Below, one piece after another: positions 25,200 to 34,639 of a DNA stretch of 64,000 nt; the stretch's first letter is position 1; every line of letters begins with the position of its first letter. Both the position numbers and the translations under genes were made by a program. The DNA lies in IMG/VR virus record IMGVR_UViG_3300020183_000065, positions 1 to 64,000 of that record. One strand, 5' to 3'. The stretch comes from a virus. The notes under the pieces were generated by a model, which saw only the letters and a list, made by a program, of their open reading frames with translations, was not told the DNA's origin and searched no databases.

Positions 25200-26015
25200 A
25201 TGAAGAATATCACTGATTTTGGATTAAAATACTACGCTTTTGATTGGGATGATAATTTATTAAAAATGCCGACAATGGTCTATCTGAAAACGAAGGATAA
25301 TCGTGTTGTTGGTATGCCGACATACGAGTACTCATTTAAGAAATCTATAATTGGTAAAAGACAATTTAAATTTAATGGTAATTTAATTGTTGGTTACGAT
25401 AATGAACCGTTTAGGGATTTCCTTCAGGGTGGTGATGATAGATTTATAATGGATATTAAAAAATCAAAGATAGCCTCATCAGATATTTGGAAAGACTTTG
25501 TTGAGGCAATAAATAACGGGTCAATATTTTCAATCATTACCGCTAGAGGTCACAATCCAGAAACAATTAAAAATGGAATAAAAAATCTTATAGACATATC
25601 GTACGAAGGTATTGATAGGGATAAATTAATAAATAACCTAATTGGGTACCACATAATAACTAACTCAAAATTTAATAATGACTACGATTGGTTAATTAAA
25701 GATTATTTAGATAAATGTAGGTTTTATCCAATAACTTATTTACATGGTACCATGTCGGATCCGTCGGAGGGTAAGGTTAAAGCTATGAACGATTTTTTAA
25801 ATTATATTGAGGAACAGTCAAAAAAAGTGAGGATTAGTCTTGTTTCCTATGTTAATTTGGATTTCAATGTCAAACCGTCGATAGGATTTTCAGATGACGA
25901 TATAGATAACGTTAATTTAATTAGAGATAAAATTTTCCGGGAAGACTTTAATATCAGTATTTACCACACAAAAAACGGTAAAAAAGTTAAAATTGATTTA
26001 ACAAAAGATAATTAA
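25200..26015 (+). CDS. HAD-superfamily phosphatase-like protein
   Basis: The 271-residue protein has HAD motif I YYAFDWDDNLL (D15, D17), motif II SIITARGH (near 110 to 116) and a motif IV-like GFSDDDIDN near 230. The extra sequence between motif I and motif II would be a cap. Within motif I the usual threonine or valine after the second Asp is replaced by D-N, as seen in some phage and mitochondrial HAD proteins. The substrate is unknown; nucleotide or polynucleotide 3' phosphate removal is possible but not shown. It has its own host-type promoter between sheath and tube genes, so it is likely expressed separately from them. Confidence 0.7.
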   Translation: MKNITDFGLKYYAFDWDDNLLKMPTMVYLKTKDNRVVGMPTYEYSFKKSIIGKRQFKFNGNLIVGYDNEPFRDFLQGGDDRFIMDIKKSKIASSDIWKDFVEAINNGSIFSIITARGHNPETIKNGIKNLIDISYEGIDRDKLINNLIGYHIITNSKFNNDYDWLIKDYLDKCRFYPITYLHGTMSDPSEGKVKAMNDFLNYIEEQSKKVRISLVSYVNLDFNVKPSIGFSDDDIDNVNLIRDKIFREDFNISIYHTKNGKKVKIDLTKDN

Positions 26016-26104
26016 TTATTATATTTTATAAGCAGCTAGCTAATTAATTATTACATTTTATAAGCAGCTAGCTAATTAATTATTATATAAAAAGCTAGCT
26101 TGCT
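26009..26104. repeat. Tandem 32-bp repeats with GCTAGC palindromes
   Basis: Two full copies of a 32-bp unit (26009 to 26040 and 26041 to 26072) differ at one base. A third, diverged copy follows to about 26104, and contains the palindrome AAGCTAGCTT. Each unit has TAATTAATTA, an AT-rich run and GCAGCTAGC. The array covers the end of the HAD gene and the spacer before the tube gene. Its role is unknown: recombination relic, protein binding site or RNA structure. Confidence 0.8.
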
Positions 26105-26160
26105 CGCAATTATATCAATAAAAAAAATAAAAGTCAATAGAATAAAAAATTTTTTTGGTA

Positions 26161-26168
26161 TATTTATT
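26161..26168 (+). promoter_or_regulatory. TATTTATT octamer before the tail tube gene
   Basis: It ends 33 nt before the tube ATG; possible late promoter element with a longer leader. Confidence 0.35.
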
Positions 26169-26201
26169 ATATGAAAATAAACAAGACTAAAAAAATTTAC
26201 T

Positions 26202-26690
26202 ATGGCTGATTTATTAATGAAAATGCCTATACCCTACGAACCTAAACGTGAAAACCGTTGGATTCTTAGATTCCCATCATCTTTAGGTATCAATGAGTGG
26301 TACGTAGAGAGTACTTCAAGACCGAAACTTAAAATAGCTTCGACTGAAATCCCATTCTTAAATACCTCAACATATGTAGCTGGACGATTTAACTGGGAGG
26401 AAATTCCGGTTAAATTTAGAGATCCAATCGGACCATCAGCTTCACAAGCGGTTATGGAATGGATTCGTTTATGTGCTGAATCTGTTACCGGTCGTATGGG
26501 TTACGCAGCTGGTTATAAAAAGAATGTTGACTTGGAAATGTTAGACCCAACTGGTGTGGTTGTTGAAAAATGGATTTTAGAGGGTGCTTTCTTACTTGGG
26601 TATGATGGGGGATCATTGGATTATTCAAGTGATAAAATCGCTGGGATATCAGCTAGTATCCGTATGGATCGTTGTATATTAGTTTACTAA
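26202..26690 (+). CDS. gp19: Tail tube protein
   Basis: The 162-residue product matches gp19-type tubes in length (163 in T4) and sequence: PYEPKRENRWILRFPSSLG at the start, FNWEEIPVKFRDPI in the centre, AVMEWIRLCAESVTGRMGYA, and a final GGSLDYSSDKIAGISASIRMD, the conserved strand region that seals the tube ring. It stacks in hexameric rings inside the sheath. It stands between the tandem repeat region and a strong terminator, so is probably made from a single-gene message, in keeping with the need for many copies. Confidence 0.92.
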   Translation: MADLLMKMPIPYEPKRENRWILRFPSSLGINEWYVESTSRPKLKIASTEIPFLNTSTYVAGRFNWEEIPVKFRDPIGPSASQAVMEWIRLCAESVTGRMGYAAGYKKNVDLEMLDPTGVVVEKWILEGAFLLGYDGGSLDYSSDKIAGISASIRMDRCILVY

Positions 26691-26710
26691 ATACTATTTA
26701 CTTATATCAG

Positions 26711-26747
26711 AATCCGTGTACTATATTATGGTATACGGATTTTTTTA
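26711..26747 (+). terminator. Intrinsic terminator after the tube gene
   Basis: AATCCGTGTAC (26711 to 26721) pairs with GTATACGGATT (26731 to 26741) over 11 bp with one G-U pair and is followed by a T run. Confidence 0.85.
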
Positions 26748-26774
26748 TTATAATAAAACTTAATTTAAATAACA

Positions 26775-27542
26775 ATGGAAACAAATGATATAGTTAATTA
26801 TGGTCAATCTGACTTTAATCTACCACATGACGTGTTAGAACTACCTTCTGGTGGTATATTTTATAAGTCTAAAAAGAAAAGTGTTAAGATTGGATATCTA
26901 ACAGCGTCTGATGAAAACATTTTATTAAATAACGACAGTCGTAAATCAATAAAGGAAGCTATTGTTTTACCATTACTTAGAAATAAACTATATGAAAGGG
27001 AACTTAGACCGGAAGAACTATTGGAAGGGGACGTTGAATCTATATTAATATTTTTAAGAAACACATCATTTGGACCTGAATATAAATTAAATGTTGAGGA
27101 TCCTAAAACCGGAAAACAATTTGAAACGTCAATAATGTTAGATAGGATGAACATAGTCCAATCTAAAGAGAAACCAAACGATGATGGTACATTTACACTA
27201 TCATTACCGTTTTCAAAAAATACTGTTAAAGTTAAATTTCTATCACTATATGATACCATTGAAATTGATAGAATATTAGATACCTATCCAGTTGGTAGAG
27301 TTGTACCAACCGTAACCACAAGATTAAATAGAATGGTTGTGGAATTAAATGGTAGTTCAGATCGAAATGATATATCAACATTCTGTGAAAATATGCCAAT
27401 CGGTGACTCAAAGTATATCAGAAACTTTTTAAGAGACAACGAACCAAGATTAGACCTAAAAAAAGAAATTGTAGCCCCGTCTGGAGAAAAGGTGACCGTG
27501 AGTCTTGCCTTTGGGGTTGAATTTTTTCGGCCTTTCTTCTGA
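26775..27542 (+). CDS. Tail assembly chaperone / gp26-like baseplate hub protein, zero-frame product
   Basis: The 255-residue protein has LELPSGGIFYKSKKKSVKIGYLTA, then DENILLNNDSRKS and LLEGDVESILIFLRN. This is the pattern of the T4 baseplate gp26 family (PF12322) and of the first protein of tail assembly chaperone pairs. It lies between tube and tape measure, the universal place for such pairs. The zero frame ends with TTT TTT CGG CCT TTC TTC TGA. The next 140 bp are open in the +1 frame and encode a helical domain without any ATG, so a programmed shift probably makes a minor longer form. See the site at 27522. Confidence 0.75.
   Translation: METNDIVNYGQSDFNLPHDVLELPSGGIFYKSKKKSVKIGYLTASDENILLNNDSRKSIKEAIVLPLLRNKLYERELRPEELLEGDVESILIFLRNTSFGPEYKLNVEDPKTGKQFETSIMLDRMNIVQSKEKPNDDGTFTLSLPFSKNTVKVKFLSLYDTIEIDRILDTYPVGRVVPTVTTRLNRMVVELNGSSDRNDISTFCENMPIGDSKYIRNFLRDNEPRLDLKKEIVAPSGEKVTVSLAFGVEFFRPFF
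27522..27530 (+). other. Candidate +1 programmed frameshift site (TTT TTT CGG)
   Basis: Phe-tRNA on TTT can slip forward to TTC when the following rare CGG Arg codon is decoded slowly. The +1 frame then reads GGC CTT TCT TCT GAT. The two frames overlap only from 27502 to 27539. A -1 shift would end after a few codons. Confidence 0.6.
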
Positions 27543-27681
27543 TTACTCAAAAGTAATATTAGACGAATATTATTATCTCGCTAAACATCTCGGAGTACAG
27601 TACGGTGAGTTCTTTAAGATTCCAACGTATGTTCGTAAATATCTTCTTGAAAAAATATTTAACGAAGGAAAACGAAACTAA
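27529..27681 (+). CDS. +1-frame extension of the tail assembly chaperone
   Basis: The +1 frame is open from 27502, has no ATG and ends at TAA 27681. After the shift it encodes about 50 residues, GLSSDYSKVILDEYYYLAKH and then YGEFFKIPTYVRKYLLEKIF. The helix, aromatic turn and P-x-x-x-R-x-x helix are typical of the T part of gpG-gpGT-type chaperones and of short proteins found after gp26-like genes in T4-like phages. With the zero-frame part the fusion has 301 residues. Initiation at an internal TTG (27505, 27511 or 27517) is an alternative. A sequence error is possible but less likely, because the join gives a well-formed protein exactly where such fusions are expected. Confidence 0.65.
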   Translation, partial: GLSSDYSKVILDEYYYLAKHLGVQYGEFFKIPTYVRKYLLEKIFNEGKRN

Positions 27682-27684
27682 AAA

Positions 27685-27692
27685 TATTTATC
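27685..27692 (+). promoter_or_regulatory. TATTTATC octamer before the tape measure gene
   Basis: It ends 15 nt before the ATG at 27708. Confidence 0.5.
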
Positions 27693-27707
27693 ATTAAATA
27701 TTATTAA

Positions 27708-29579
27708 ATGTCTACAACAGTACCAACAACTTTAAGTAAATCACAACTAGATAAATTAAAGGTTCTCGAGGACTATGAATCAGCAAATCAAAGAGCTTTT
27801 GATTTGAATAAATCCTTTGTTAGTGGTATGAAAGACTTGATAAGCCCAACATTTTCAATGTCGGAGATTATAAAGCAATCAGCTAAAGCTATTACTGAAA
27901 CAGATTCTTTAAGATTTTTAGATGAACAAGCTACAAAAATACAAAACGCTTTTGGTGTTGGGAAACAAAGATTGAGTGAATTTAAAACATTAATCGCTGA
28001 CACAACCCCGGAGTTAGTTAAAATGGGTTTCAGTCAGGAGGAATCTACACAAGCGGTAATAGATATTACAAAAAGTTTAGGAACTAACGCTTCAGTTGGA
28101 AAAGAAGCTGTTGTTGAGTTATCAGCGGTAAGTAGGTTAACTGGTGAAGATATCACAACACTCGCGTCTAGTTTTAGAGATGTTGGAGTCTCAATATACG
28201 ACGCTGGTGATAAAATGAAAGAGGTTATCGATTACGCTAAAAATGTTGGGGTTAGTGTACAAGCTGTATCCAAAGGAGTTTTAAATAATTTGGATAAGAT
28301 GAACCTTTATAATTTTGAAAATGGTGTTAAAGGTTTAGCTAAAATGGCGGCAGAAGCTTCTAGACTAGGTGTTGATATGTCCCACGTATTTGCTATTGCT
28401 GAGAAAGTATTTAATCCCGAAGGTGCGATTGAGTTAGCTGCTGGACTACAAAGATTAGGTGTAACAGCTAATGGTCTTTTAGATCCATTAAGAGCTATGG
28501 ATTTAGCACGTAATGATCCAGAACAATTGGAAAAGGAATTAGTTAATATTACTAAAGAATGGACAATTTTTAATGAGAAAACTCAGCAATTTGAAATATT
28601 ACCAGGTGCTAAAAGTAGGATTAGAGAAATAGCTACTGAATTAAATATACCAGCTTCAGAATTGACAAAAATGTCAATAAGAGCTGCCGACTTCGATAAA
28701 AAACTACAACAGATTAAATTCCCATCATTAGTTGGTACTGAAGATGAACAGACTAGAGAAATGATTGCTTCATTAGCAACACTATCAGGTGGAACCGCGG
28801 TTATTAAGGTTAGAGACGAACAAGGTAAAGAAGTTACTAAAAGAGTGGAGGATTTATTACCACAAGAAATTGAACAATTAAGGGAGCAAGCTGCTGATCA
28901 AAATAAAAGTTTGGAGGAATTAGCTTATGAACAACTAACTATAATGGAATCAATAAACGCGAATATTGGTTCATTAGTGGGTAAAATGACACTTGGTAAA
29001 TCTAGTGCAGCTCCAGTACAACGTGTTTTTGACGCTATAACTAAAGTACAAACAAAATATACCGAGATAGCCACTAGAGATGTCACAACAGAAACATTTA
29101 GATCCGGTGTTGATCAGTTTACTGGGTTATTAGAAGACGCAGCTTTAAAATTAGCCAAAGGAGATCAAACAGGATCTTTTGAAGCTTTTAGAGACGCTTT
29201 TAATAGTATGGCTGATTTGGAATTAAAATTTCAAGAAGGGGTTAAAAATAAATTTGAAACTTTTATAACTGAATATAGAAAAGACTTAACAAAAACATAT
29301 GAAAACCAATTAAACCCCAAACCAAAAAAAACCCAAGCTGAGTTAATTGTTGAAGAATTAAATGACAAAAAAGAAGTTATTGAAAAGAAAGAGATAATAA
29401 CAAAATCAACAGTGGACGCTAATATAACAATAACCGGTTCAGGTACATTGACAAATATGTCAACAACCGAGATTCAAAACACAATTAATAACTGGTTGTC
29501 AACCCCAGAAGGAAAATCCTGGTTAAATAAATTGTTTGAGGTTAAAGATGGGGGTCTAAGAACAACACCACCATACTAA
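27708..29579 (+). CDS. Tail tape measure protein
   Basis: The 623-residue protein is mostly alpha helical with Ala, Lys, Glu and Leu-rich segments, for example VVELSAVSRLTGEDITTLASSF and KGLAKMAAEASRLGVDMS, which resemble the early part of tape measure proteins. It follows the frameshifted chaperone pair directly, as tape measures do. The length is close to T4 gp29 (590), which would predict a tail of about 100 nm. A TITGSGTLTNMSTTEIQN segment near the C terminus may contact the tube or baseplate. No lytic domain or membrane segment is visible. Confidence 0.75.
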   Translation: MSTTVPTTLSKSQLDKLKVLEDYESANQRAFDLNKSFVSGMKDLISPTFSMSEIIKQSAKAITETDSLRFLDEQATKIQNAFGVGKQRLSEFKTLIADTTPELVKMGFSQEESTQAVIDITKSLGTNASVGKEAVVELSAVSRLTGEDITTLASSFRDVGVSIYDAGDKMKEVIDYAKNVGVSVQAVSKGVLNNLDKMNLYNFENGVKGLAKMAAEASRLGVDMSHVFAIAEKVFNPEGAIELAAGLQRLGVTANGLLDPLRAMDLARNDPEQLEKELVNITKEWTIFNEKTQQFEILPGAKSRIREIATELNIPASELTKMSIRAADFDKKLQQIKFPSLVGTEDEQTREMIASLATLSGGTAVIKVRDEQGKEVTKRVEDLLPQEIEQLREQAADQNKSLEELAYEQLTIMESINANIGSLVGKMTLGKSSAAPVQRVFDAITKVQTKYTEIATRDVTTETFRSGVDQFTGLLEDAALKLAKGDQTGSFEAFRDAFNSMADLELKFQEGVKNKFETFITEYRKDLTKTYENQLNPKPKKTQAELIVEELNDKKEVIEKKEIITKSTVDANITITGSGTLTNMSTTEIQNTINNWLSTPEGKSWLNKLFEVKDGGLRTTPPY

Positions 29580-29598
29580 AAAAAATGAACCCAAATCG

Positions 29599-29606
29599 TA
29601 TTTATA
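29599..29606 (+). promoter_or_regulatory. TATTTATA octamer before the large baseplate gene
   Basis: It ends 13 nt before the ATG at 29620. This is one of the few starts with a Shine-Dalgarno-like AGGAGA. Confidence 0.5.
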
Positions 29607-29619
29607 AAATAAAAGGAGA

Positions 29620-32600
29620 ATGCCAAGTTCACTATCATTTGTCTCAACAGAATCTTTTAGGAATAACCTATTAGTTAAAAATTTACCACCATATTCCGTT
29701 ACTGGAGTTTTTGGTCCGGTAACAAATGTTGTACAACAGACAAATTTAAATGTTTTTAGTGTTGTTGATTCACCAAACAATTTAGTATCAACAAATCAAT
29801 TTGCTAATTCTGTTTATCCATTAAATGAATATGGTCCAGATGGTGGATTTGATAACCCGATAAATGTTAACAACTTACTACCCGTGGACCCAAATCAAGG
29901 TCCATACGACTTAAACGATTCAAACCTGGAATTGGTTAATGAGTTTTTTATTGATTCAGCTTATGTTAAAAACATATTTGGCCCAGAAGACGGATATAAA
30001 GATTTATATATTGTAACGGATAATTATAACATCAACCAATACTTCTTACCGTACGCTGATATGTTTGTTAATTCAGCTTACAGTACGTTTTCAATGATAT
30101 TTCAAGATAATCCAGTTGGATCCAATGGGTTATTATCACAAGATAGTTTTATTGTTAAAATAGGATCGACTCAATTGAAAGGAGCTTTCCAAGAAAGGAT
30201 TGCTGCTGAGATATCACAAGCTACCGTTGGTAGATTTAATCTAGACACATTACAAGATCCATTTACCGCGGCTATGGTAGCTACCGGTAAACAACCATTT
30301 TTCGATAAAAACTGGAAAATAACAGTACCAGAATCACCAGTATTAGCTGCCGTATCACTAGCCAATAGATTAACAGGGACTTATTTCCCTGTTTCTTTTA
30401 TCCCAGGTGACTATTTTAATGACCCAGACCCTATACAATCCCCCCAAGTTGAATCAGCACTTAATGTTGTAAATAAATTAACAGGTGGATTTTTAGGACC
30501 GGTTTTAAACAAATATAGAAATCCGTCAGAAACATTTGTCCAAAATACCGGTAACGGTCAACGGTCAGTATTATTTAAAAGTTTAGATTATAACAGATAT
30601 AAACCAGCTTATAATAGAGGTTTAGTTCAAGGACTAACAACAGCTATTGGTCGATTATTTGATGAAGACAGACAAAACACTGGTGGTTATTATGTGGGTA
30701 GTCAAGACGCTGAACCTTCACAAATAACATCACCAGCTAATCAGGTACCCATAGATAGATTTGGTAAACAAACCCAATCAATAGTATATGGTCCATCTGA
30801 ACTTGGTATTTTATATGAAGGTAATGAAAGTAAATTAAACTTCGGGTTAAAAGGTAAATCGTACTCTAACGATGGCGGTATTACGGGACAACTAATTTGG
30901 ACATCACCAAAGTATAAAGGTGACGCTGGATTTAAAGTAGGTAAGAACGGAAAGAAAGGTAATCTTGATGAAGGTTTTGAAAGTTTAACAACCCAATATA
31001 ACCAATACCAATCAACTGAAGTTGGTGAATTTAAACCAGGGTCCATTTTAGATAATACACAAAGATTAATTGATTCCGCTGATAACGTTTCTGGTATAGC
31101 TAGATTAAAACACGTAGGTAACGCGATTAATCAGGTATCAAAAGTATTTAATGATGGTTATAAGGAATTGACAAAGGGTTCACAAGTACTTTCATATACA
31201 AATGATACAACTGGTGTTGAGGAGGGTATTGAATACTGTAGAGTATTTACCAAAGATACACCATATTTTACGTATGACGACTTACAAAAGACTGAAGGTA
31301 TAACAACATCAAACAGGAGATTTAGTTACTCTGTATTGGATAATACGTATAATTTAAATATAGCTCCGTTAAAAAATCCAGGATCCACAAATATTATTGA
31401 TAATAAAGTTAAAAAGTACATGTTCTCAATAGAGAATTTAGCTTGGAGAACTTCAGACAAACCTGGATATACTGTTAGTGAATTACCAGTTTGTGAACAA
31501 GGACCAAATGGGGGTAGAATTATGTGGTTCCCACCATATGATTTACAATTCTCCGATGATAGTAAACCAGATTTCAATCAGACAAACTTCCTTGGAAGAC
31601 CTGAACCGATATACACCTATAAGAATACAAGTCGTAGTGGAACTATTAGTTGGAAAATAGTTGTTGACCACCCATCAATAATGAACACAATTATAACCAA
31701 ACAACTAAAAAACATACCCAAAGAAAGAGTAGACTCAATAATGGATTCATTTTTCGCTGGTTGTGTTAAGTACGATTTATATGAATTAGCTTCAAAATTC
31801 AATCAAATACCTGTTAGTGATTTGTACACATATCAGGAGATATTAAAAAATCCAAGATTAACTGATGAAGAATTACAGTCGGTAGCAGTTGAGATAAGAC
31901 CTGATCCGGTTATAAATATATTAATTAAAGCCAACGCGGAGGGTTCAGCTGGTACTGATCAAAATGGTGTTGGTGGTAACGGCAAAATTGTTGAAGAACA
32001 AACCGTTGATAAGGATGTTAGTAGTGATTTTAATGAAATAATAGACTTAGGATTCTATTTTGATAATAACTGTCCAACCTGTAAAAACGACACAGGTACT
32101 GATGGTAAAGAACCATATAACAATTGGTATGATTTATATATTGGTAAAAAAGAAATATATAAAAATAATGCTCCGTATGTTGTAAAAACTGATAAAACAT
32201 ACTCAGGATCTTCAGTTTCCGACTTTTTTACTAAAGTAGTTGAAGCTAATTATAAAAAAATACAAGATACTTTAATCCCAAAAATAATAAAGGTGGTTTC
32301 CGAACAAAAGGGAACTTTTGAATTAAAATTAAGTGCTTCAGCTTCGTCACCAAATACTGAAGAATATAATGTTAACATCGCTAAAAGGAGAGATGACTCA
32401 GTTAAAAGGTGGTTTAGATCTCAAAAAATCGGTGAAAAAACATTTTCCGAATGGGAAAAAGATGGTAAAATTAAATTTTTAGAGTCAAACATCTTAGGTG
32501 AAACAACCGTGATTCCAAAAGCTATTGACGCTACATTGACACCAGACCCCAACAACCCAGAATTAAATGACGTTATACCACCACAACAGGATGTTAACTG

Positions 32601-34638
32601 TAATACAAATATTGTCAGTTATGATTCTAACGGTGTTAAAATGACATCACAGTCAGCCGGTAAAAAATATTCAATACCAGCTATGGCTTGTCGTAGAGTT
32701 GTAATTTCAGAAATAAAAGCAGTTATTAAAGAGGTAGTCAAACCAGTTGAAACCGTACAAACAACAAACCCAACACCTGAAATTACCGTCGATGTCCCAC
32801 AAACAAATACCCAACCAATTAAACCACTACCCTCAAGAACAATACAACAAAAAATTAAAGATGGGATATCGAAAAAAGTAGTTAGAACTTTATTTTCCGA
32901 ATGTGACTATTTTGAGGTACTAAAGAAAGAAAACCCTATGGTTTTTGATAGTATTAGAGATAAGATAAAATATTTTAATCCAACGTTCCACTCTACAACT
33001 CCAGAAGGATTAAACGCTAGACTTACATTTTTAAATCAATGTGTTAGACCGGGTCAATCAATACCAGTTATCGGAACTGACGGTAGACCAAAAACAAATG
33101 ACGCTCTTAATACCTCATTTGGAACACCACCAGTTTTAGTACTTAGGATTGGAGATTTTTATCATACTAAAATAATACCCACAAGTTTAGGTATTACTTA
33201 TGACCCTTTAATTTATGATATGAATCCAGAAGGTATTGGGGTTCAACCAATGATAGCTAAAATAAGTTTAGGTTTTAATTTTATTGGTGGTCACGGGTTA
33301 AAAGAACCAGTTGACCAATTACAAAACGCACTATCTTTTAATTATTACGCTAACACTGAAGTTTACGACGAAAGATCGACAGCTACTGATATTGAAAGTC
33401 AAACAACTCTAGATAATTTAGTTGTTAATAGAATTTTAGAGTTACAAAAAAATCTAACTACTAAGGATGTTGTCAACCAAGAACCAAAAAAAGGTGGTGA
33501 AACCATTGGTAAAATAATTGACGGTGTGTCAGCTGGGACAATATCCTACGATGTGATTTTAACAAAATTAAATGAACAGTTGGTTGATTATTTTAAAATA
33601 GTACCAAACTCACTAAACACATTGTTAAAGACAACAAATTATGGTATTGTACAATTAACCAATAATAAACGAAATTATATTGATGGTGAAATATCTGAGT
33701 TCACAACAGGAATTTTATCACCAAGACCAACTAAAATATACGGAAAACCAGACTCGTTTGAAAATTTTGTAGACAGCCTAATTGAAAAGGTTGTTAAGGA
33801 CGTTAAAAACAACGATGACCCAATTACCGGAGGTATGAAATCAATCCCCTCATTTGACAAAAAGGTATTACGTGAGGTTACCGATAAGTTAATTTCTAAA
33901 GTGAATTCTAAAAAAGAATACTTAAAAGAAGTGATCACCACAAACTCAAATCAAATAGTTAAAATTGAGGAAGAATTAATTTATTCATTAAGAAAAATGG
34001 ATGTTGTCATGAACAAACTTGACGGTGTATTAACACAAAACAACGAACCACAATGTTATGATTTAAGCGGTGGTACATATTTTGAACAGGGTGGTAAATT
34101 AGATCTATCATACAGATTGGGTGTCTCAAACATATTAAAAAACTTTTATGAATTTTTAGAAGCTTTCATTTTAAAGCCAAGTAAATTTGACCCTAAAACA
34201 TCCACCTCATCATATTATAAGGATAGATTTAGTACTGAAGTGGCTAATAGATTTTATTTATCAATGTCTGATTACTTTTTAGATGATAGTAAGTATAATT
34301 TATTTGTTACTGATTTAACAAATGGTAATGAAGTTAAAACTAAAAATATGTCGAATAAGATTAAAGAAATATGTGATTTTATAAAAAATATATATACAAA
34401 TATACATAATAATGAAATTAGTGAAACTGACACATTATTGTTTAATACAGAGTCATACCAAAAATATTTAAATTATAGTATAGAAAACACAACAAATATT
34501 GTTGGTAACACAGTTAATTATACAACACCACCAACAAATAATGTAAATTCCAAAAACAAAATAATAAAGGATTTATATTCAAACGTAAATTTAAATGAGA
34601 ATAAAAAAACATTTAATGGTAAAGTTAAATTAAACTAA
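29620..34638 (+). CDS. Giant baseplate protein with an OmpA-like domain
   Basis: This 1672-residue protein lies between the tape measure and the LysM wedge gene. Around residues 635 to 690 it has RIMWFPPYDLQFSDDS and FLGRPEPIYTYKNTSRSG followed by VVDHPS, a block seen in tube-proximal baseplate proteins. Residues 808 to about 1030 begin DLGFYFDNNCP and contain LSASASSPNTEEYNVNIAKR and RDDSVKRWF, then ACRRVVISEI. This matches the OmpA C-terminal peptidoglycan-binding fold (F-x-x-x, then Y-N-x-x-x-A-x-x-R-x-x-x-V). The remaining parts are not recognised. It may organise the inner baseplate and bind host peptidoglycan during injection; the last point is inferred. Confidence 0.65.
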   Translation: MPSSLSFVSTESFRNNLLVKNLPPYSVTGVFGPVTNVVQQTNLNVFSVVDSPNNLVSTNQFANSVYPLNEYGPDGGFDNPINVNNLLPVDPNQGPYDLNDSNLELVNEFFIDSAYVKNIFGPEDGYKDLYIVTDNYNINQYFLPYADMFVNSAYSTFSMIFQDNPVGSNGLLSQDSFIVKIGSTQLKGAFQERIAAEISQATVGRFNLDTLQDPFTAAMVATGKQPFFDKNWKITVPESPVLAAVSLANRLTGTYFPVSFIPGDYFNDPDPIQSPQVESALNVVNKLTGGFLGPVLNKYRNPSETFVQNTGNGQRSVLFKSLDYNRYKPAYNRGLVQGLTTAIGRLFDEDRQNTGGYYVGSQDAEPSQITSPANQVPIDRFGKQTQSIVYGPSELGILYEGNESKLNFGLKGKSYSNDGGITGQLIWTSPKYKGDAGFKVGKNGKKGNLDEGFESLTTQYNQYQSTEVGEFKPGSILDNTQRLIDSADNVSGIARLKHVGNAINQVSKVFNDGYKELTKGSQVLSYTNDTTGVEEGIEYCRVFTKDTPYFTYDDLQKTEGITTSNRRFSYSVLDNTYNLNIAPLKNPGSTNIIDNKVKKYMFSIENLAWRTSDKPGYTVSELPVCEQGPNGGRIMWFPPYDLQFSDDSKPDFNQTNFLGRPEPIYTYKNTSRSGTISWKIVVDHPSIMNTIITKQLKNIPKERVDSIMDSFFAGCVKYDLYELASKFNQIPVSDLYTYQEILKNPRLTDEELQSVAVEIRPDPVINILIKANAEGSAGTDQNGVGGNGKIVEEQTVDKDVSSDFNEIIDLGFYFDNNCPTCKNDTGTDGKEPYNNWYDLYIGKKEIYKNNAPYVVKTDKTYSGSSVSDFFTKVVEANYKKIQDTLIPKIIKVVSEQKGTFELKLSASASSPNTEEYNVNIAKRRDDSVKRWFRSQKIGEKTFSEWEKDGKIKFLESNILGETTVIPKAIDATLTPDPNNPELNDVIPPQQDVNCNTNIVSYDSNGVKMTSQSAGKKYSIPAMACRRVVISEIKAVIKEVVKPVETVQTTNPTPEITVDVPQTNTQPIKPLPSRTIQQKIKDGISKKVVRTLFSECDYFEVLKKENPMVFDSIRDKIKYFNPTFHSTTPEGLNARLTFLNQCVRPGQSIPVIGTDGRPKTNDALNTSFGTPPVLVLRIGDFYHTKIIPTSLGITYDPLIYDMNPEGIGVQPMIAKISLGFNFIGGHGLKEPVDQLQNALSFNYYANTEVYDERSTATDIESQTTLDNLVVNRILELQKNLTTKDVVNQEPKKGGETIGKIIDGVSAGTISYDVILTKLNEQLVDYFKIVPNSLNTLLKTTNYGIVQLTNNKRNYIDGEISEFTTGILSPRPTKIYGKPDSFENFVDSLIEKVVKDVKNNDDPITGGMKSIPSFDKKVLREVTDKLISKVNSKKEYLKEVITTNSNQIVKIEEELIYSLRKMDVVMNKLDGVLTQNNEPQCYDLSGGTYFEQGGKLDLSYRLGVSNILKNFYEFLEAFILKPSKFDPKTSTSSYYKDRFSTEVANRFYLSMSDYFLDDSKYNLFVTDLTNGNEVKTKNMSNKIKEICDFIKNIYTNIHNNEISETDTLLFNTESYQKYLNYSIENTTNIVGNTVNYTTPPTNNVNSKNKIIKDLYSNVNLNENKKTFNGKVKLN

Positions 34639-34639
34639 T

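Noticed and set aside
26861-27550. Minus-strand frames of 132 and 88 codons in the chaperone gene
   Set aside because: They are antisense to a well-supported tail chaperone; no start context or family.
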